In this document: piece by piece, positions 50,880-60,130 of the stretch | Layout of the letters: the number at the start of each line of letters is the position of its first letter | Position numbering within the stretch: the stretch's first letter is position 1 | From: Rhodocista pekingensis | Lineage (GTDB): Bacteria; Pseudomonadota; Alphaproteobacteria; Azospirillales; Azospirillaceae | Reading direction: 5' to 3' | Assembly: GCF_042665545.1 (NCBI RefSeq) | Contig: NZ_JBHTCM010000004.1 | Location: forward strand, 124,001 to 188,000 | Length of the DNA: 64,000 nucleotides | Position numbers and translations under genes: made by a program | The notes under the pieces: model-generated | The model's input: only the letters and a program-made list of their open reading frames with translations | Told to the model about the DNA's origin: nothing | Database searches by the model: none

Positions 50880-51401
50880 ATGACGGCCATCGAAACGGAT
50901 GGCGGCGGAACCGAACAGGAACTCCCGCGCAAGAAGCTCAGCGGCAAGAAGATCGTCCTTTTCATCGTGCTGCCGATCCTCGTGATCGGCGCCGCGGCTG
51001 CCGGCGTCGTCTTCTCCGGCATCCTCCACAAGGGGGAGGACGAGCACGCCGAGGAGGAGGAGACGCATGCCGCCCCGCCCGCCGAATGCAAGGGACCGCC
51101 GGCCTTCGTCGATTTCCCCGACGTGCTGGTCAATCTCAACACCAAGGAACGGCGCCCGCAGTTCCTGAAGCTCAACATCAAGCTGGAGTTGTGCTCGGCC
51201 CTGGACGTGCCGGCCGTGACCGCGGTGCTGCCGCGCATCACCGACACCTTCCAGGTCTATCTGCGTGAGCTGCGGGTGGACGACCTGAACGGGTCTGCCG
51301 GCGTCTACCGTCTGCGCGAAGAACTCCTGATGCGGGTCAACACCGCGGCCTACCCCACACGCGTGCAGGACGTGCTGATCCAGGAAATTCTGGTACAGTG
51401 A
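50880..51401 (+). CDS. fliL: flagellar basal-body-associated protein FliL
   Basis: 173 residues. A short cytoplasmic N-terminus with KKLSGKKIVLFIVLPILVIG is followed by one membrane helix and a periplasmic domain with FVDFPDVLVNLNTKERRPQF, LKLNIKLEL and the C-terminal LREELLMRVNTAAYPTRVQD. FliL surrounds the stator units and supports torque. It is the first gene of the fliL-fliM operon, with fliM starting 22 bp later. Confidence 0.93.
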   Translation: MTAIETDGGGTEQELPRKKLSGKKIVLFIVLPILVIGAAAAGVVFSGILHKGEDEHAEEEETHAAPPAECKGPPAFVDFPDVLVNLNTKERRPQFLKLNIKLELCSALDVPAVTAVLPRITDTFQVYLRELRVDDLNGSAGVYRLREELLMRVNTAAYPTRVQDVLIQEILVQ

Positions 51402-51423
51402 TGCCGGGGGGCGAGGGGTAACC

Positions 51424-52509
51424 ATGGCGGGTCCGGAGCTTAGCGAAGAAGAGCGTATGGCTGCCGAGTGGGCCGCCCTCGCAGATGAGGGCGGCGGCGG
51501 TGGCGACGACAGCTTCGGCGAGATGGGCGGCGGGGGCGGGGCCACCCGCGTCCTGAACCAGGACGAGATCGACAGCCTGCTCGGCTTCGACCGGGACGGC
51601 GCCGGCGACGGCGACAACACCGGCGTGATGGCGCTGGTGAACTCGGCGCTCGTCAACTACGAACGCCTGCCGATGCTGGAGGTGGTCTTCGACCGCCTCG
51701 TGCGCATGATGTCCACCAGCCTGCGCAACTTCACCTCCGACAACGTGGAGGTGTCGCTCGACCAGATCAGCTCGGTGCGCTTCGGCGATTACCTGAACTC
51801 CATTCCGCTGCCTGCGATGCTGGCCGTCTTCAAGGCGGAGGAGTGGGACAATTATGGCCTGATGGTCATCGATTCGGCGCTGATCTACTCGATCGTGGAC
51901 GTGCTCCTGGGCGGCCGGCGCGGCACCGCGGCGATGCGCATCGAGGGGCGGCCCTACACGACCATCGAGCGCAATCTGGTCGAGCGCATGGTCCATGTCG
52001 TGCTCTCCGACCTGTCCGCCGCCTTCGATCCGCTGTCGCCCGTCACCTTCCGCTTCGACCGGCTGGAGACCAATCCCCGCTTCGCCACCATCGCGCGTCA
52101 GGCCAACGCCGCCGTGCTGGTGAAGCTGCGCATCGACATGGAGGACCGCGGCGGCCGTCTGGAACTGCTGATCCCCTATGCGACGCTGGAGCCGGTACGC
52201 GAGCTGCTGCTCCAGATGTTCATGGGTGAGAAATTCGGCCGTGACAGCATCTGGGAGACGCACCTCGCCAGTGAGCTGTGGATGACCGACGTGCATCTTT
52301 CCGCCGTGCTCGACGAAATCACCCTGTCCCTCTACGACGTCCTGAACTGGCGCATCGGCAGCCGCGTGCTGCTGAACGTGGCGCCGGACGACACCATCGA
52401 ACTGCGCTGCGGCGACGTTCCCATGTTCCTCGGCCGCATGGGCCGCAAGGGCGGCAACATCGCCGTGCGCATCGACCGTGAAGCCCCCAAGCCGGAGCAG
52501 CAGCCATGA
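51424..52509 (+). CDS. fliM: flagellar motor switch protein FliM
   Basis: 361 residues from ATG 51424. The N-terminal ~45 residues are Gly/Asp/Glu-rich; the LNQDEIDSLLGF motif (residues ~43-54), the CheY-phosphate docking site, is intact. The middle CheC-like domain (MLEVVFDRLVRMMSTSLRNF; VLLGGRRGTAAMRIEGRPYT; TTIERNLVERMVHVVLSDLS) and the C-terminal SpoA-like domain (DVLNWRIGSRVLLNVAPDDT; ELRCGDVPMFLGRMGRKGGN) are complete. It overlaps the following DUF6468 gene by 4 nt (ATGA). Confidence 0.95.
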   Translation: MAGPELSEEERMAAEWAALADEGGGGGDDSFGEMGGGGGATRVLNQDEIDSLLGFDRDGAGDGDNTGVMALVNSALVNYERLPMLEVVFDRLVRMMSTSLRNFTSDNVEVSLDQISSVRFGDYLNSIPLPAMLAVFKAEEWDNYGLMVIDSALIYSIVDVLLGGRRGTAAMRIEGRPYTTIERNLVERMVHVVLSDLSAAFDPLSPVTFRFDRLETNPRFATIARQANAAVLVKLRIDMEDRGGRLELLIPYATLEPVRELLLQMFMGEKFGRDSIWETHLASELWMTDVHLSAVLDEITLSLYDVLNWRIGSRVLLNVAPDDTIELRCGDVPMFLGRMGRKGGNIAVRIDREAPKPEQQP

Positions 52510-53105
52510 TGTCTGGCCTTGTTTCCCTGCTGCTGGACGTGGTCGTGATCGGGCTCCTGGTCGCCACCATCGTCTACGCCGTCCGCCTCAACCGACAGCT
52601 CTCCGCCGTCAAGGACAGCCGGGCCGAGCTGGAGGGGCTGGTCAAGGGCTTCGCCGAGGCGACGGCCCAGGCCGACGCCAGCGTGCGCGGCATGCGCAAG
52701 GCCGCCGGCGAATCCGGCGAGCAGCTCCAGTCCCTGCTGGACCGCGCCCAGACCCTGAAGGAAGAGCTGGAGATCATCGTGCAGGCGGCCGACGGGCTGG
52801 CCAACCGGCTGGAGGTGGTCTCGGGCCGCGCCCGGCAGGCCATCGCCCCCGCCGCCACGCCGTCGGCGGCCGTCCGCCCCGCGCCGGCGCCGGCCCCCGT
52901 CGCCATGCCGCCGCGTCCGGCGCAGCCCCGGCCGCCCCAGCCCCGTCCGGTGCCACCGTCGGCCGCGGCGGACGAACCGATGCCCGCCCCTGCCATGCCG
53001 TCCCCGATGCCGACCGCCCCCGCACCGGCCCCGGCCGCCGGCACGGAACCGCGCTCCAAGGCGGAACGTGAGCTGTTGCAGGCGCTGGAGAACATGCGGC
53101 AATGA
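52506..53105 (+). CDS. DUF6468 flagellar-locus protein
   Basis: 199 residues. An N-terminal membrane helix (LVSLLLDVVVIGLLVATIVYA) is followed by a coiled coil (LNRQLSAVKDSRAELEGLVK) and a Pro/Ala-rich tail ending in SKAERELLQALENMR. The family is found next to fliM/motE in alphaproteobacteria and is functionally uncharacterised. It overlaps both neighbours by 4 nt, so it is clearly part of the same operon. A membrane-anchored assembly or stator-related role is inference. Confidence 0.85.
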   Translation: MMSGLVSLLLDVVVIGLLVATIVYAVRLNRQLSAVKDSRAELEGLVKGFAEATAQADASVRGMRKAAGESGEQLQSLLDRAQTLKEELEIIVQAADGLANRLEVVSGRARQAIAPAATPSAAVRPAPAPAPVAMPPRPAQPRPPQPRPVPPSAAADEPMPAPAMPSPMPTAPAPAPAAGTEPRSKAERELLQALENMRQ

Positions 53106-53932
53106 CCTCTGCCCCGCTCTCCCGCTCATCCGCTCCACCGCCGCCGGCCCGCGCCAAGGCCGCGCCGCGCCGCGTGGCGAAGCCGGCGGCGGCGCCGAAG
53201 CCGCCGCCGCGCAGCCTGTTCTCCCGCTTCCGGCTGCTGCCGCTGACGATCTTCGCCGCGGTCCTGCTGCTGGGGGCGCGGGTCGTGGACATCTGGACCT
53301 CCGTCGCCTCCGGCACCGCCTTTCCGGAGATCGCGTCCTCCGTCGCCGATCCCGGCACGGCGGGCGGCCTGCCGCGGGAGACCCGCACCCAGGTTGCCGA
53401 CAACGGGCAGGCGAAGCCGGCGGAGACGGCCGGGCAGGGAGCGGCACAGCCGGCTGCCCCGGAGTCCGCCCCGCCGGCCGCCCCCGAGGCGCCCTCGGCC
53501 CCGCCGGGCCAGACCTTCACGCCGTCGGAGCTGGAGATCCTCCAGCGCCTCCAGGACCGGCGGGAGCAGCTCGACCAGCGCTCGCGCGGCCTAGACCAGC
53601 GGGAGGCGCTGTTGCAGGTGGCGGAGCAGCGCCTCGACCAGAAGATCGGCGAGCTTCAGACCCTGCGCGGGGAGATCCAGGCCCTGCTGCGGACCGTGAA
53701 CGAGGAGCAGCAGGCCCAGCTCGACAGCATCGTCAAGATCTATGAGACGATGAAGCCGAAGGAGGCCGCCGCCATCTTCGAGGCGCTGGACGACACCGTG
53801 CTGCTGAACGTGCTCAGCCGCATGAAGGAAACCAAGGCGGCACCGATCCTCGCCTCCATGGACCCCAAGCGGGCGCAGGAGGTGACGATCATGCTGGCCG
53901 ACCGCAAGAAACTGCCCAGCCTGCCGGAGTGA
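53102..53932 (+). CDS. motE: MotE-family flagellar protein (periplasmic chaperone-type)
   Basis: 276 residues. A basic Pro/Ala-rich N-terminus leads to a membrane helix (RLLPLTIFAAVLLLGARVVD), a Pro-rich linker, a coiled coil (LEILQRLQDRREQLDQRSRG; LLQVAEQRLDQKIGELQTL) and the conserved MgtE-like tail (YETMKPKEAAAIFEALDDTV; ILASMDPKRAQEVTIML). MotE stabilises the periplasmic MotC in Rhizobiaceae; here a MotB-like partner is more likely. The symbol is by domain similarity. Confidence 0.82.
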   Translation: MTSAPLSRSSAPPPPARAKAAPRRVAKPAAAPKPPPRSLFSRFRLLPLTIFAAVLLLGARVVDIWTSVASGTAFPEIASSVADPGTAGGLPRETRTQVADNGQAKPAETAGQGAAQPAAPESAPPAAPEAPSAPPGQTFTPSELEILQRLQDRREQLDQRSRGLDQREALLQVAEQRLDQKIGELQTLRGEIQALLRTVNEEQQAQLDSIVKIYETMKPKEAAAIFEALDDTVLLNVLSRMKETKAAPILASMDPKRAQEVTIMLADRKKLPSLPE

Positions 53933-54020
53933 CCGCGATGTGCGTCCGCAGGCTTCTGTCCCGTATCCGTATGATCCGCATGGCCGCGCGGGCCGTTACC
54001 GCGCTTGGGTGAGGTGATCC

Positions 54021-54659
54021 ATGATCCGTGCTTCCGACCCAGTTCTCCAGGAGCGCCTGGACTCCGCCCGTACCCAGGCCGGCCAGCCACTGACCCGTGA
54101 GGAGGTCGCCGAGATCGTCTCCTCGGTCGTCGCCTCCATGGGCGGCGACATCAGCCAGACGGAGGTGAAGCTCTATTCCGAGCTGGAGGCGCTGGCGCGC
54201 TACATCAACAACGCCAAGAAGGAAATCGCGGCCATCCGGCCGGCCGACATCCACGAGGAGCACATCCCCCGCGCCACGGACGAGCTGGATGCCGTCGTCG
54301 GCCACACGGAGGAGGCGACCAACCGGATCATGGATGCCTGCGACCAGATCATGGCCATGTCGGGCGAGGTGCCGGGCGAGGTCTCGAACCGGCTGATGAT
54401 GATCACCACCGGCATCTACGAGGCGTGCAACTTCCAGGACATCACGGGCCAGCGCATCTCCAAGGTCGTGCGCGCGCTCAAGCACATCGAGGCGAAGGTC
54501 GAGGCGCTGCTGCTGGCCTTCGGGGAGGAGGTGCAGCGCCGCCATCCCAACGTGGTCGAGGAAGTGAAGAAGGACGACGAGGACAAGTTCCTGCTGCACG
54601 GGCCGCAGCTCTCCGGCCAGGGCGTGGACCAGTCCTTCATCGACAGCCTGTTCGACTGA
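54021..54659 (+). CDS. cheZ: protein phosphatase CheZ
   Basis: 212 residues from ATG 54021. The long helical hairpin and catalytic loop NFQDITGQRISKVV place D140 and Q144 at the positions of E. coli D143 and Q147. The C-terminal helix VDQSFIDSLFD is the CheY-docking segment. It dephosphorylates CheY-P to end the chemotaxis signal. CheZ in alphaproteobacteria is less universal than in gammaproteobacteria and is often in flagellar operons, as here. Confidence 0.9.
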   Translation: MIRASDPVLQERLDSARTQAGQPLTREEVAEIVSSVVASMGGDISQTEVKLYSELEALARYINNAKKEIAAIRPADIHEEHIPRATDELDAVVGHTEEATNRIMDACDQIMAMSGEVPGEVSNRLMMITTGIYEACNFQDITGQRISKVVRALKHIEAKVEALLLAFGEEVQRRHPNVVEEVKKDDEDKFLLHGPQLSGQGVDQSFIDSLFD

Positions 54660-54674
54660 CCGGGACCGGCGCTG

Positions 54675-55355
54675 ATGCTGTCCGGGGGCGACCACGCCGC
54701 GGATCAGGACGACGGGGGCGGCGGCATGCTGCTCTACCTTGCCCTGTTCATCCTTCTGCTCGCCTTCTTCATCCTGCTGACCTCCCTTGCCAGCTACGAT
54801 GAGCGACGGGCCGGTCAGGTGCTGGAGAGCGTGGACCGCGCCTTCTCGTTGCGGACCAGCCTCAGCGGTCGCCAGGGCGACCGTGACCGGGAGGCGGCGC
54901 TGGCGGAGGCGTCGCGCGCGCTGCGTGACCTGGGCGACCTGTTCCAGGCAGAGATCCCGCTTGCCAAGGTGGAGGCTCCGGCCGACGGGAGCACCCTGGT
55001 GGTGACGCTGGGCGCGGACGATCTCTTCACGCCCGGCACCCTGGCTTTCCGGCCGGAGCGGGCGGGACTGGTCCACCGCATCGCCGACGTGCTGGCACCG
55101 CGGCCCTCGGGCGTGCAGGTTCGCACGGATGCCCTGGTCGCGCCCGGTGATGCGGTGCGCCGCCCTGCACCGGCAGAGGTCGCCCGCGCCGGAGCGCTGG
55201 CGCGCGGGCTGGTCGATCAGGGCGCGCCCGCGGCGGCGCTCTCCATCGGGATCGAGCCGGGACGCCCGGCGGGGGAGCTGCGCTTCCTCTTCCGCATCCA
55301 TGATCCTGCGGCGCCGGCCGTGCGCCTCTCCGCCGGTGCGGGTGCGGCGCCATGA
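54675..55355 (+). CDS. MotB-like protein lacking the conserved membrane Asp
   Basis: 226 residues. An acidic start (MLSGGDHAADQDDGGGG) is followed by one membrane helix (MLLYLALFILLLAFFILLTS), which has no Asp of the usual MotB proton path. A coiled stretch follows and then a periplasmic OmpA-like domain (LVVTLGADDLFTPGTLAFRP; ARAGALARGLVDQGAPAAAL) in which the peptidoglycan-binding residues are poorly conserved. It overlaps the next MotB-like gene by 4 nt. It may be a structural partner of that protein rather than a true stator subunit. Confidence 0.75.
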   Translation: MLSGGDHAADQDDGGGGMLLYLALFILLLAFFILLTSLASYDERRAGQVLESVDRAFSLRTSLSGRQGDRDREAALAEASRALRDLGDLFQAEIPLAKVEAPADGSTLVVTLGADDLFTPGTLAFRPERAGLVHRIADVLAPRPSGVQVRTDALVAPGDAVRRPAPAEVARAGALARGLVDQGAPAAALSIGIEPGRPAGELRFLFRIHDPAAPAVRLSAGAGAAP

Positions 55356-56071
55356 GCGGCGGGATGCGTCTGCTCGCCCTGCTGCCGTCGCGGAACACCG
55401 CGTCCGGACGGGCCTGGCTGGTGAGCTTCACGGATCTGGTCTGCCTGATGCTGACCTTCTTTGTCATGCTCTACGCCATGTCAGACCCCGCCGACCCGCG
55501 CTACCGCGCCCTTGCCGGCGGGCTGCATGGCGACCGTGCCGTGCGGGCCGACGGGCAGGCGGCCCCGGAGGCGGCCTTCAACGTGGATGGGCTGAACCGG
55601 GAAAAGGCGATCGATCTCGGCTATCTCGGCCGGGTCTTCGAGACGCAGATGGCCGACCATCCCGAGCTGGCGCAGGTCCTCATCACCCGGCGCGACGGCC
55701 GGCTGGTGCTGGCGCTGCCGGCCGACCTGCTGTTCGCTCCCGGTGACGCCGCCTTGTCGCCCGCGGGGCGAAAGGCGCTGTTCGTGCTGGGGGGCGTGGC
55801 GGGCAACATCGGCAACGCGCTGGAGGTGGTGGGGCATACCGATCCGCGGCCCGCGGGCAGCCGCTGGCCGTCGAACTGGGAACTGTCGCTGGCCCGTGCC
55901 CAGGCGGTCGCGGACGCCCTGCACGGTGCGGGCTATCTCCGCGCCATCACCGTGCGCGGACAGGCCGACGCCCAGTTCCCGGAAACGGCACCGTTTCTGC
56001 CGGTGGCGGAGCGGATGCGCCTCGCCCGCCGGGTGGACGTGATCGTGGCCGAGCACGGGGGGGCGCGGTGA
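55352..56071 (+). CDS. MotB-like flagellar stator protein
   Basis: 239 residues. A short N-terminus, then a membrane helix containing an Asp (WLVSFTDLVCLMLTFFVMLY), as in MotB plug-type stators. A linker and a complete OmpA-like domain follow (LLFAPGDAALSPAGRKAL; VVGHTDPRPAGSRWPSNWEL; SLARAQAVADALHGAGY; ITVRGQADAQFPE). It should form the proton channel with a MotA protein, whose gene is not in the window. Its stop and the next gene's start overlap (TGATG). Confidence 0.83.
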   Translation: MSGGMRLLALLPSRNTASGRAWLVSFTDLVCLMLTFFVMLYAMSDPADPRYRALAGGLHGDRAVRADGQAAPEAAFNVDGLNREKAIDLGYLGRVFETQMADHPELAQVLITRRDGRLVLALPADLLFAPGDAALSPAGRKALFVLGGVAGNIGNALEVVGHTDPRPAGSRWPSNWELSLARAQAVADALHGAGYLRAITVRGQADAQFPETAPFLPVAERMRLARRVDVIVAEHGGAR

Positions 56072-59000
56072 TGCGGCGGCCCCCGTTGCACGAGCGGCTG
56101 ACGACCCTGGCGTCCGTGCTCGCGCTGCTGGCCGGAACGGAGGCGTTCGCCCAGCCGGCCCGGCCGGAGGCCCAGCCTCCGGCGCAACAGGCGCCCGCCA
56201 CGGCTCCGGCTGCCGTGCCGCGTGTGGCTGTCCGGGCCGGCATCCATCCCGGCTATACCCGGCTGGTGTTCGACTGGCCGTCCGATGTCGGCTACCGCGT
56301 CGAGCGGGATGGAACGCAGGTGATGCTGCGGTTCGACCGTGCCGCGCGGGCCGACTTCGCCCAGGCCCGCCGGATCAATCCCCCCCGGGTGCAGGGGCTG
56401 ACCCAGGTTTCCGATACGCCCGGCCTTGCCGTCCGCTTCACTGTCGCCGCCGACGCCACGCTGAAGGATTTCCGCAGCGGCGCCCGTGTCGTGGTGGACA
56501 TCGCCGGCCCGTCGCCCGCGGCGGCTGCCCCGGCCGTCGCGGAGACGCCACCTGCCGCTGCGCCGCCCGCCACACCGCCGGCGACCACACCGCCGGCCGA
56601 CCAGCCCGCCGGCGCCCGGCCGGCCAGGGAAGCCCCGAAGCCGGCACCGTCGGCTGCCGCGCCCGCTGCCCGTCCACGGGGGATGGAGGCGCGGATGGAG
56701 GAGGAACGCCGGAAGGCGGAGGGAGAACCGCTCTGGCAGCTCAGCCAGCAGCGGGCCGCGGCCCAGGCCGGCACGCCCGCCGGAACCCCGCCGGCAGGGG
56801 GACAGCCCGCGCCCACCCAGCCCGTACCGTCACAGCCCGCACCTGCCCAACCTGTGCCGGCCCAGCCCGCGCCGGCTCCGGCCGGAGCGCCGCCGGCCAC
56901 CCCTCCGGCACCCGCCCCTCCGTCGCCCGCCGAGCCCGTGGCGGCGGTCGAGGCGGCCCCCGTCATCGTCGCCTTCGATCCGCAGGCCCCGACGGCGGCG
57001 GCCGTGTTCGAGCGGGCCGGCTGGCTCTACATTCTGTTCGACCGTCCGGTGCCGCCCGCCGCGGCTCCCGCGGCGGTGCCCGGGCTGACCGGCGCCATCG
57101 AACCCGTCACCCATGCCGACGGCGGCGGCTTCCGCTTCACCCACCCCGTCATCCTGACCCCGCGGGTGGAGAAGGAGGGCACGGTCTGGCGCGTCGTCCT
57201 GGCCCGGCCGGAGGCGCAGCCCGCCCCCGGCGACGGTATTCCCGTCGATGCGGAGCCGGATTTCGCGCTCGGGCCGCGGCTGGTGCTGAAGACCCCGGAC
57301 GCCGCCCGGGTGATCGACTTCACCGATCCCGTGGTCGGGGACACCCTCAAGGTCGTGCCGCTTCCGCTGGCCGGGCAGAACATGCCCGAGCCGCTGCGTC
57401 TGGCCGACGCGCAGATTCTCTCCTCGGCGCAGGGCATCGTCGTCCGCCCGGTCAACGACCAGCTCCTGGTGCAGCCGGTGCGCGAGGGGGTGGAGATCAC
57501 CATTCCCGGCGGCCTCCGCCTCTCCCCGCCGGAGGATATCGCCGCCGCCCTGCCGCCCCCTCCGGCGGAGCCGGAGCGGCTCTACGACTATGCGGCCTGG
57601 GGACAGGTGCCGCCGCAGAACTACATCCGGCGCCGTCAGGCGCTGTGGCAGGAGGTGGTGGCCGCTCCGCCGGGCAACCGTGGCCGCGAGCGCCTGAAAC
57701 TGGCCCGTTTCTACCTCGCCAACGGCTGGGGGGCGGAGGCGCTGGGCCTGCTCGACCTGATCCTGGAGGAACAGCCCGACCTGGACCGCCGGGCCGAGTT
57801 CCTGGCCGTCCGCGGTGCTGCGCGGGCGTTGGCGGGCGACCCGGACGGCGCCATCGCCGACCTTTCCTCGCGCAGTCTGGTGGGCGAGCCCGATGCCGAC
57901 CTCTGGCAGGCCGCCGCGCATGCGGAGAAGGGGGAGTGGGACCGGGCAGCGACCCTGTTCGCCCGGCAGGCGCGCCTGCTGCGCGACTATCCGGAGCCCT
58001 TCTTCTCCCGGCTCGCCCTGCTCGCCGCGGATGCGGCGCTGCGCCAGGGCGATCTCGACACGGCGGGACGGCTGATCGACCGGCTGGACCGTCGCGGTGC
58101 CGACGACGGCCCGCGCGCCGCCGCCTTCCATTATTTCGCGGGCGAACTGGCGCACAAGCAGGGCGACGAGCGCAAGGCGGAGGATGCGTGGGAGAAGGCG
58201 GCCGCCTCCAACGACCGGCTGTACAGGACCCGTGCCACCAAGGACCTGATCGACCTGCGCCTCGCCAACGGCAAGCTGCCTCCGGAGAAGGCGGCGGAGG
58301 AGATGGAGAAGCTGCGCTTCGCCTGGCGCGGCGACGACCTGGAGCTGGAGATCCAGCGGCGGCTGGGGGAGGTCCACGCCCTGGCGAAGCAGTACCCGGC
58401 CGCCTTCGACACGCTCAAGCGCGCCATCACCCTCTATCCCGACAGCCCGCAGGCGGCGGAGATCGCCAAGCGGATGTCGGAGATCTTCGCCAACCTGTTC
58501 GTCCAGGACGGGGCGGCGTCGATGCCGCCGCTGGAGGCGCTGGCGCTCTACGAGCAGTACCGCGAGCTGACCCCGCCCGGCCCCGACGGCGACCTCGTGA
58601 TCCGCCGGCTGGCGGAACGGCTGGTCGAGATCGACCTGCTGGACCGCGCGGCGGAGCTGCTGGAACATCAGGTGCAGTACCGGCTGGCCGGAACGGAGAA
58701 GGCGCAGGTCGGCACCCGCGCGGCCGGTATCCGGCTGCTGGACAGCAAGCCGGACAAGGCGCTGGCGACGCTGGACGCCAGCGAGATGCCGGACCTGCCC
58801 GCCGCGCTGGTGGAGGAACGCAGGCTGCTCCGCGCCCGCGCCCTGGCCGATCTTGGGCGCGGATCGGAAGCGGTGGGCCTGCTCGCCGCCGACGGGTCGC
58901 GCCCGGCCAAGCTGCTGCGCATCGACGTCGCCTGGCGCGACAAGCAGTGGCCGGCCGCCGCCGCCGCCCTGGCCGATCTGATCGGTCCGCCCCCCGCTGC

Positions 59001-59319
59001 GGGAACGGAGCTGGCGCCCGAGCAGTCGCGGCTGGTCATCAACCGGGCCGTGGCCCTGGCGCTCGCCCAGGACGATGCCGGCCTGCGCCAGATCCGCGAC
59101 CAGTTCGGCCCGGCGATGGAGAAGACGGCGGACGCCACGGCCTTCCGCGTGCTGACCCGCCCGGACGAGGCGGCGGGGCTGGTCGATGCGGCGACGATCC
59201 GGTCCCGCATCGCGGAGATCGACATGTTCCGCAGCTTCCTGGACGGCTACCGCACCCGCCAGCAGGCCGCGACCCCGCCCGCCGCCGACACGCCCCCGGC
59301 CCCGGCCGGGATGAACTGA
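56071..59319 (+). CDS. large periplasmic TPR protein in the flagellar operon
   Basis: 1082 residues from ATG 56071 (TGATG overlap with the MotB-like stop). A signal peptide (RLTTLASVLALLAGTEAFA) is followed by a beta-type domain (RVAVRAGIHPGYTRLVFDWP; LRFDRAARADFAQARRINPP) resembling an AMIN/SPOR-like peptidoglycan-binding region. A long Pro/Ala-rich segment runs to about residue 300. A second beta-rich part spans ~300-500 (TAAAVFERAGWLYILFDRPV). The last ~550 residues are TPR-like helices (LKLARFYLANGWGAEALGLL; LAKQYPAAFDTLKRAITLYP). It is probably a periplasmic scaffold near the motor. Known relatives in this position are poorly characterised. Confidence 0.75.
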   Translation: MRRPPLHERLTTLASVLALLAGTEAFAQPARPEAQPPAQQAPATAPAAVPRVAVRAGIHPGYTRLVFDWPSDVGYRVERDGTQVMLRFDRAARADFAQARRINPPRVQGLTQVSDTPGLAVRFTVAADATLKDFRSGARVVVDIAGPSPAAAAPAVAETPPAAAPPATPPATTPPADQPAGARPAREAPKPAPSAAAPAARPRGMEARMEEERRKAEGEPLWQLSQQRAAAQAGTPAGTPPAGGQPAPTQPVPSQPAPAQPVPAQPAPAPAGAPPATPPAPAPPSPAEPVAAVEAAPVIVAFDPQAPTAAAVFERAGWLYILFDRPVPPAAAPAAVPGLTGAIEPVTHADGGGFRFTHPVILTPRVEKEGTVWRVVLARPEAQPAPGDGIPVDAEPDFALGPRLVLKTPDAARVIDFTDPVVGDTLKVVPLPLAGQNMPEPLRLADAQILSSAQGIVVRPVNDQLLVQPVREGVEITIPGGLRLSPPEDIAAALPPPPAEPERLYDYAAWGQVPPQNYIRRRQALWQEVVAAPPGNRGRERLKLARFYLANGWGAEALGLLDLILEEQPDLDRRAEFLAVRGAARALAGDPDGAIADLSSRSLVGEPDADLWQAAAHAEKGEWDRAATLFARQARLLRDYPEPFFSRLALLAADAALRQGDLDTAGRLIDRLDRRGADDGPRAAAFHYFAGELAHKQGDERKAEDAWEKAAASNDRLYRTRATKDLIDLRLANGKLPPEKAAEEMEKLRFAWRGDDLELEIQRRLGEVHALAKQYPAAFDTLKRAITLYPDSPQAAEIAKRMSEIFANLFVQDGAASMPPLEALALYEQYRELTPPGPDGDLVIRRLAERLVEIDLLDRAAELLEHQVQYRLAGTEKAQVGTRAAGIRLLDSKPDKALATLDASEMPDLPAALVEERRLLRARALADLGRGSEAVGLLAADGSRPAKLLRIDVAWRDKQWPAAAAALADLIGPPPAAGTELAPEQSRLVINRAVALALAQDDAGLRQIRDQFGPAMEKTADATAFRVLTRPDEAAGLVDAATIRSRIAEIDMFRSFLDGYRTRQQAATPPAADTPPAPAGMN

Positions 59320-59363
59320 CCCGGCCCGGTCGCGCCCCTGCGCGGCGGCGCCGGGGCCGGTCA
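59317..59363. terminator. imperfect hairpin between convergent flagellar genes
   Basis: TGACCCGGCCC pairs with GGGGCCGGTCA through about 10 bp with one bulge, bridging the stops of the TPR gene and fliP. There is no T-run. Confidence 0.35.
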
Positions 59364-60128
59364 GGTCGTGCCGAAGCTCTGCACCAGACTGCCGACGATC
59401 AGATACCAGCCGTCCACCAGGACGAAGAAGATCACCTTGAACGGCAGGGCGATCAGGGTGGGGGGCAGCATCATCATGCCCATCGACATCAGCACCGACG
59501 CCACCACCATGTCGATGACCAGGAACGGCACGAAGACCAGGAAGCCGATCTCGAAGGCCCGCTTCAGCTCCGACAGCATGAAGGCCGGGATCACCACCTG
59601 GAGCGGCACGTCCTTGGGGGCCGCCACCGGCCCCGTCTTGGCGATATCCAGGAAGAGTTGCAGGTCGCGTTCGCGCACATGCTTCATCATGAAGCCGTGG
59701 AACGGCTCCACCGCGCGGTTGAACGCCGTCAGCTCGTCGATGTCCTCATTGATCAGGGGCCGGATGCCGTTGGCATAGGACTCCTGCATCACCGGCGCCA
59801 TGATGAAGAAGGTCAGGAACAGGGCGAGACTGACCAGCACCTGGTTCGGCGGCACCTGCTGCGTGCCCATGGCCGAGCGCAGGAACGACAGCACGATCAC
59901 GATGCGCACGAAGCAGGTCATCATGATCAGGATGCTGGGCGCCAGCGACAGCACCGTCAGCAGCGCGACAAGCTGGATGATCCGGCCGGTCGCGGTGCCG
60001 TTCTGCTCACCCAGGTCGAGCTGGAAGTTCTGGGCCGCGGCGGGACCGGCCAGCAGCAGGAACAGGCCGCCCATGGCGACCGGCAGCAGCAGCCAGAGCA
60101 GCGTTTTCGGCGGGGGCAGGATGCGCAT
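59361..60128 (-). CDS. fliP: flagellar export apparatus protein FliP
   Basis: 255 residues with an N-terminal signal peptide (LLWLLLPVAMGGLFLLLAGP) and four membrane segments. The signature is complete: SLAPSILIMMTCFVRIVIVL, SFLRSAMGTQQVPPNQVLVS, FMIAPVMQ-like LALFLTFFIMAPVMQESYAN, and the C-terminal DMVVASVLMSMGMMMLPPTL. FliP builds the export-gate core with FliQ and FliR. It follows fliO by 2 bp on the same strand. Confidence 0.96.
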   Translation of the reverse strand: MRILPPPKTLLWLLLPVAMGGLFLLLAGPAAAQNFQLDLGEQNGTATGRIIQLVALLTVLSLAPSILIMMTCFVRIVIVLSFLRSAMGTQQVPPNQVLVSLALFLTFFIMAPVMQESYANGIRPLINEDIDELTAFNRAVEPFHGFMMKHVRERDLQLFLDIAKTGPVAAPKDVPLQVVIPAFMLSELKRAFEIGFLVFVPFLVIDMVVASVLMSMGMMMLPPTLIALPFKVIFFVLVDGWYLIVGSLVQSFGTT

Positions 60129-60130
60129 GC

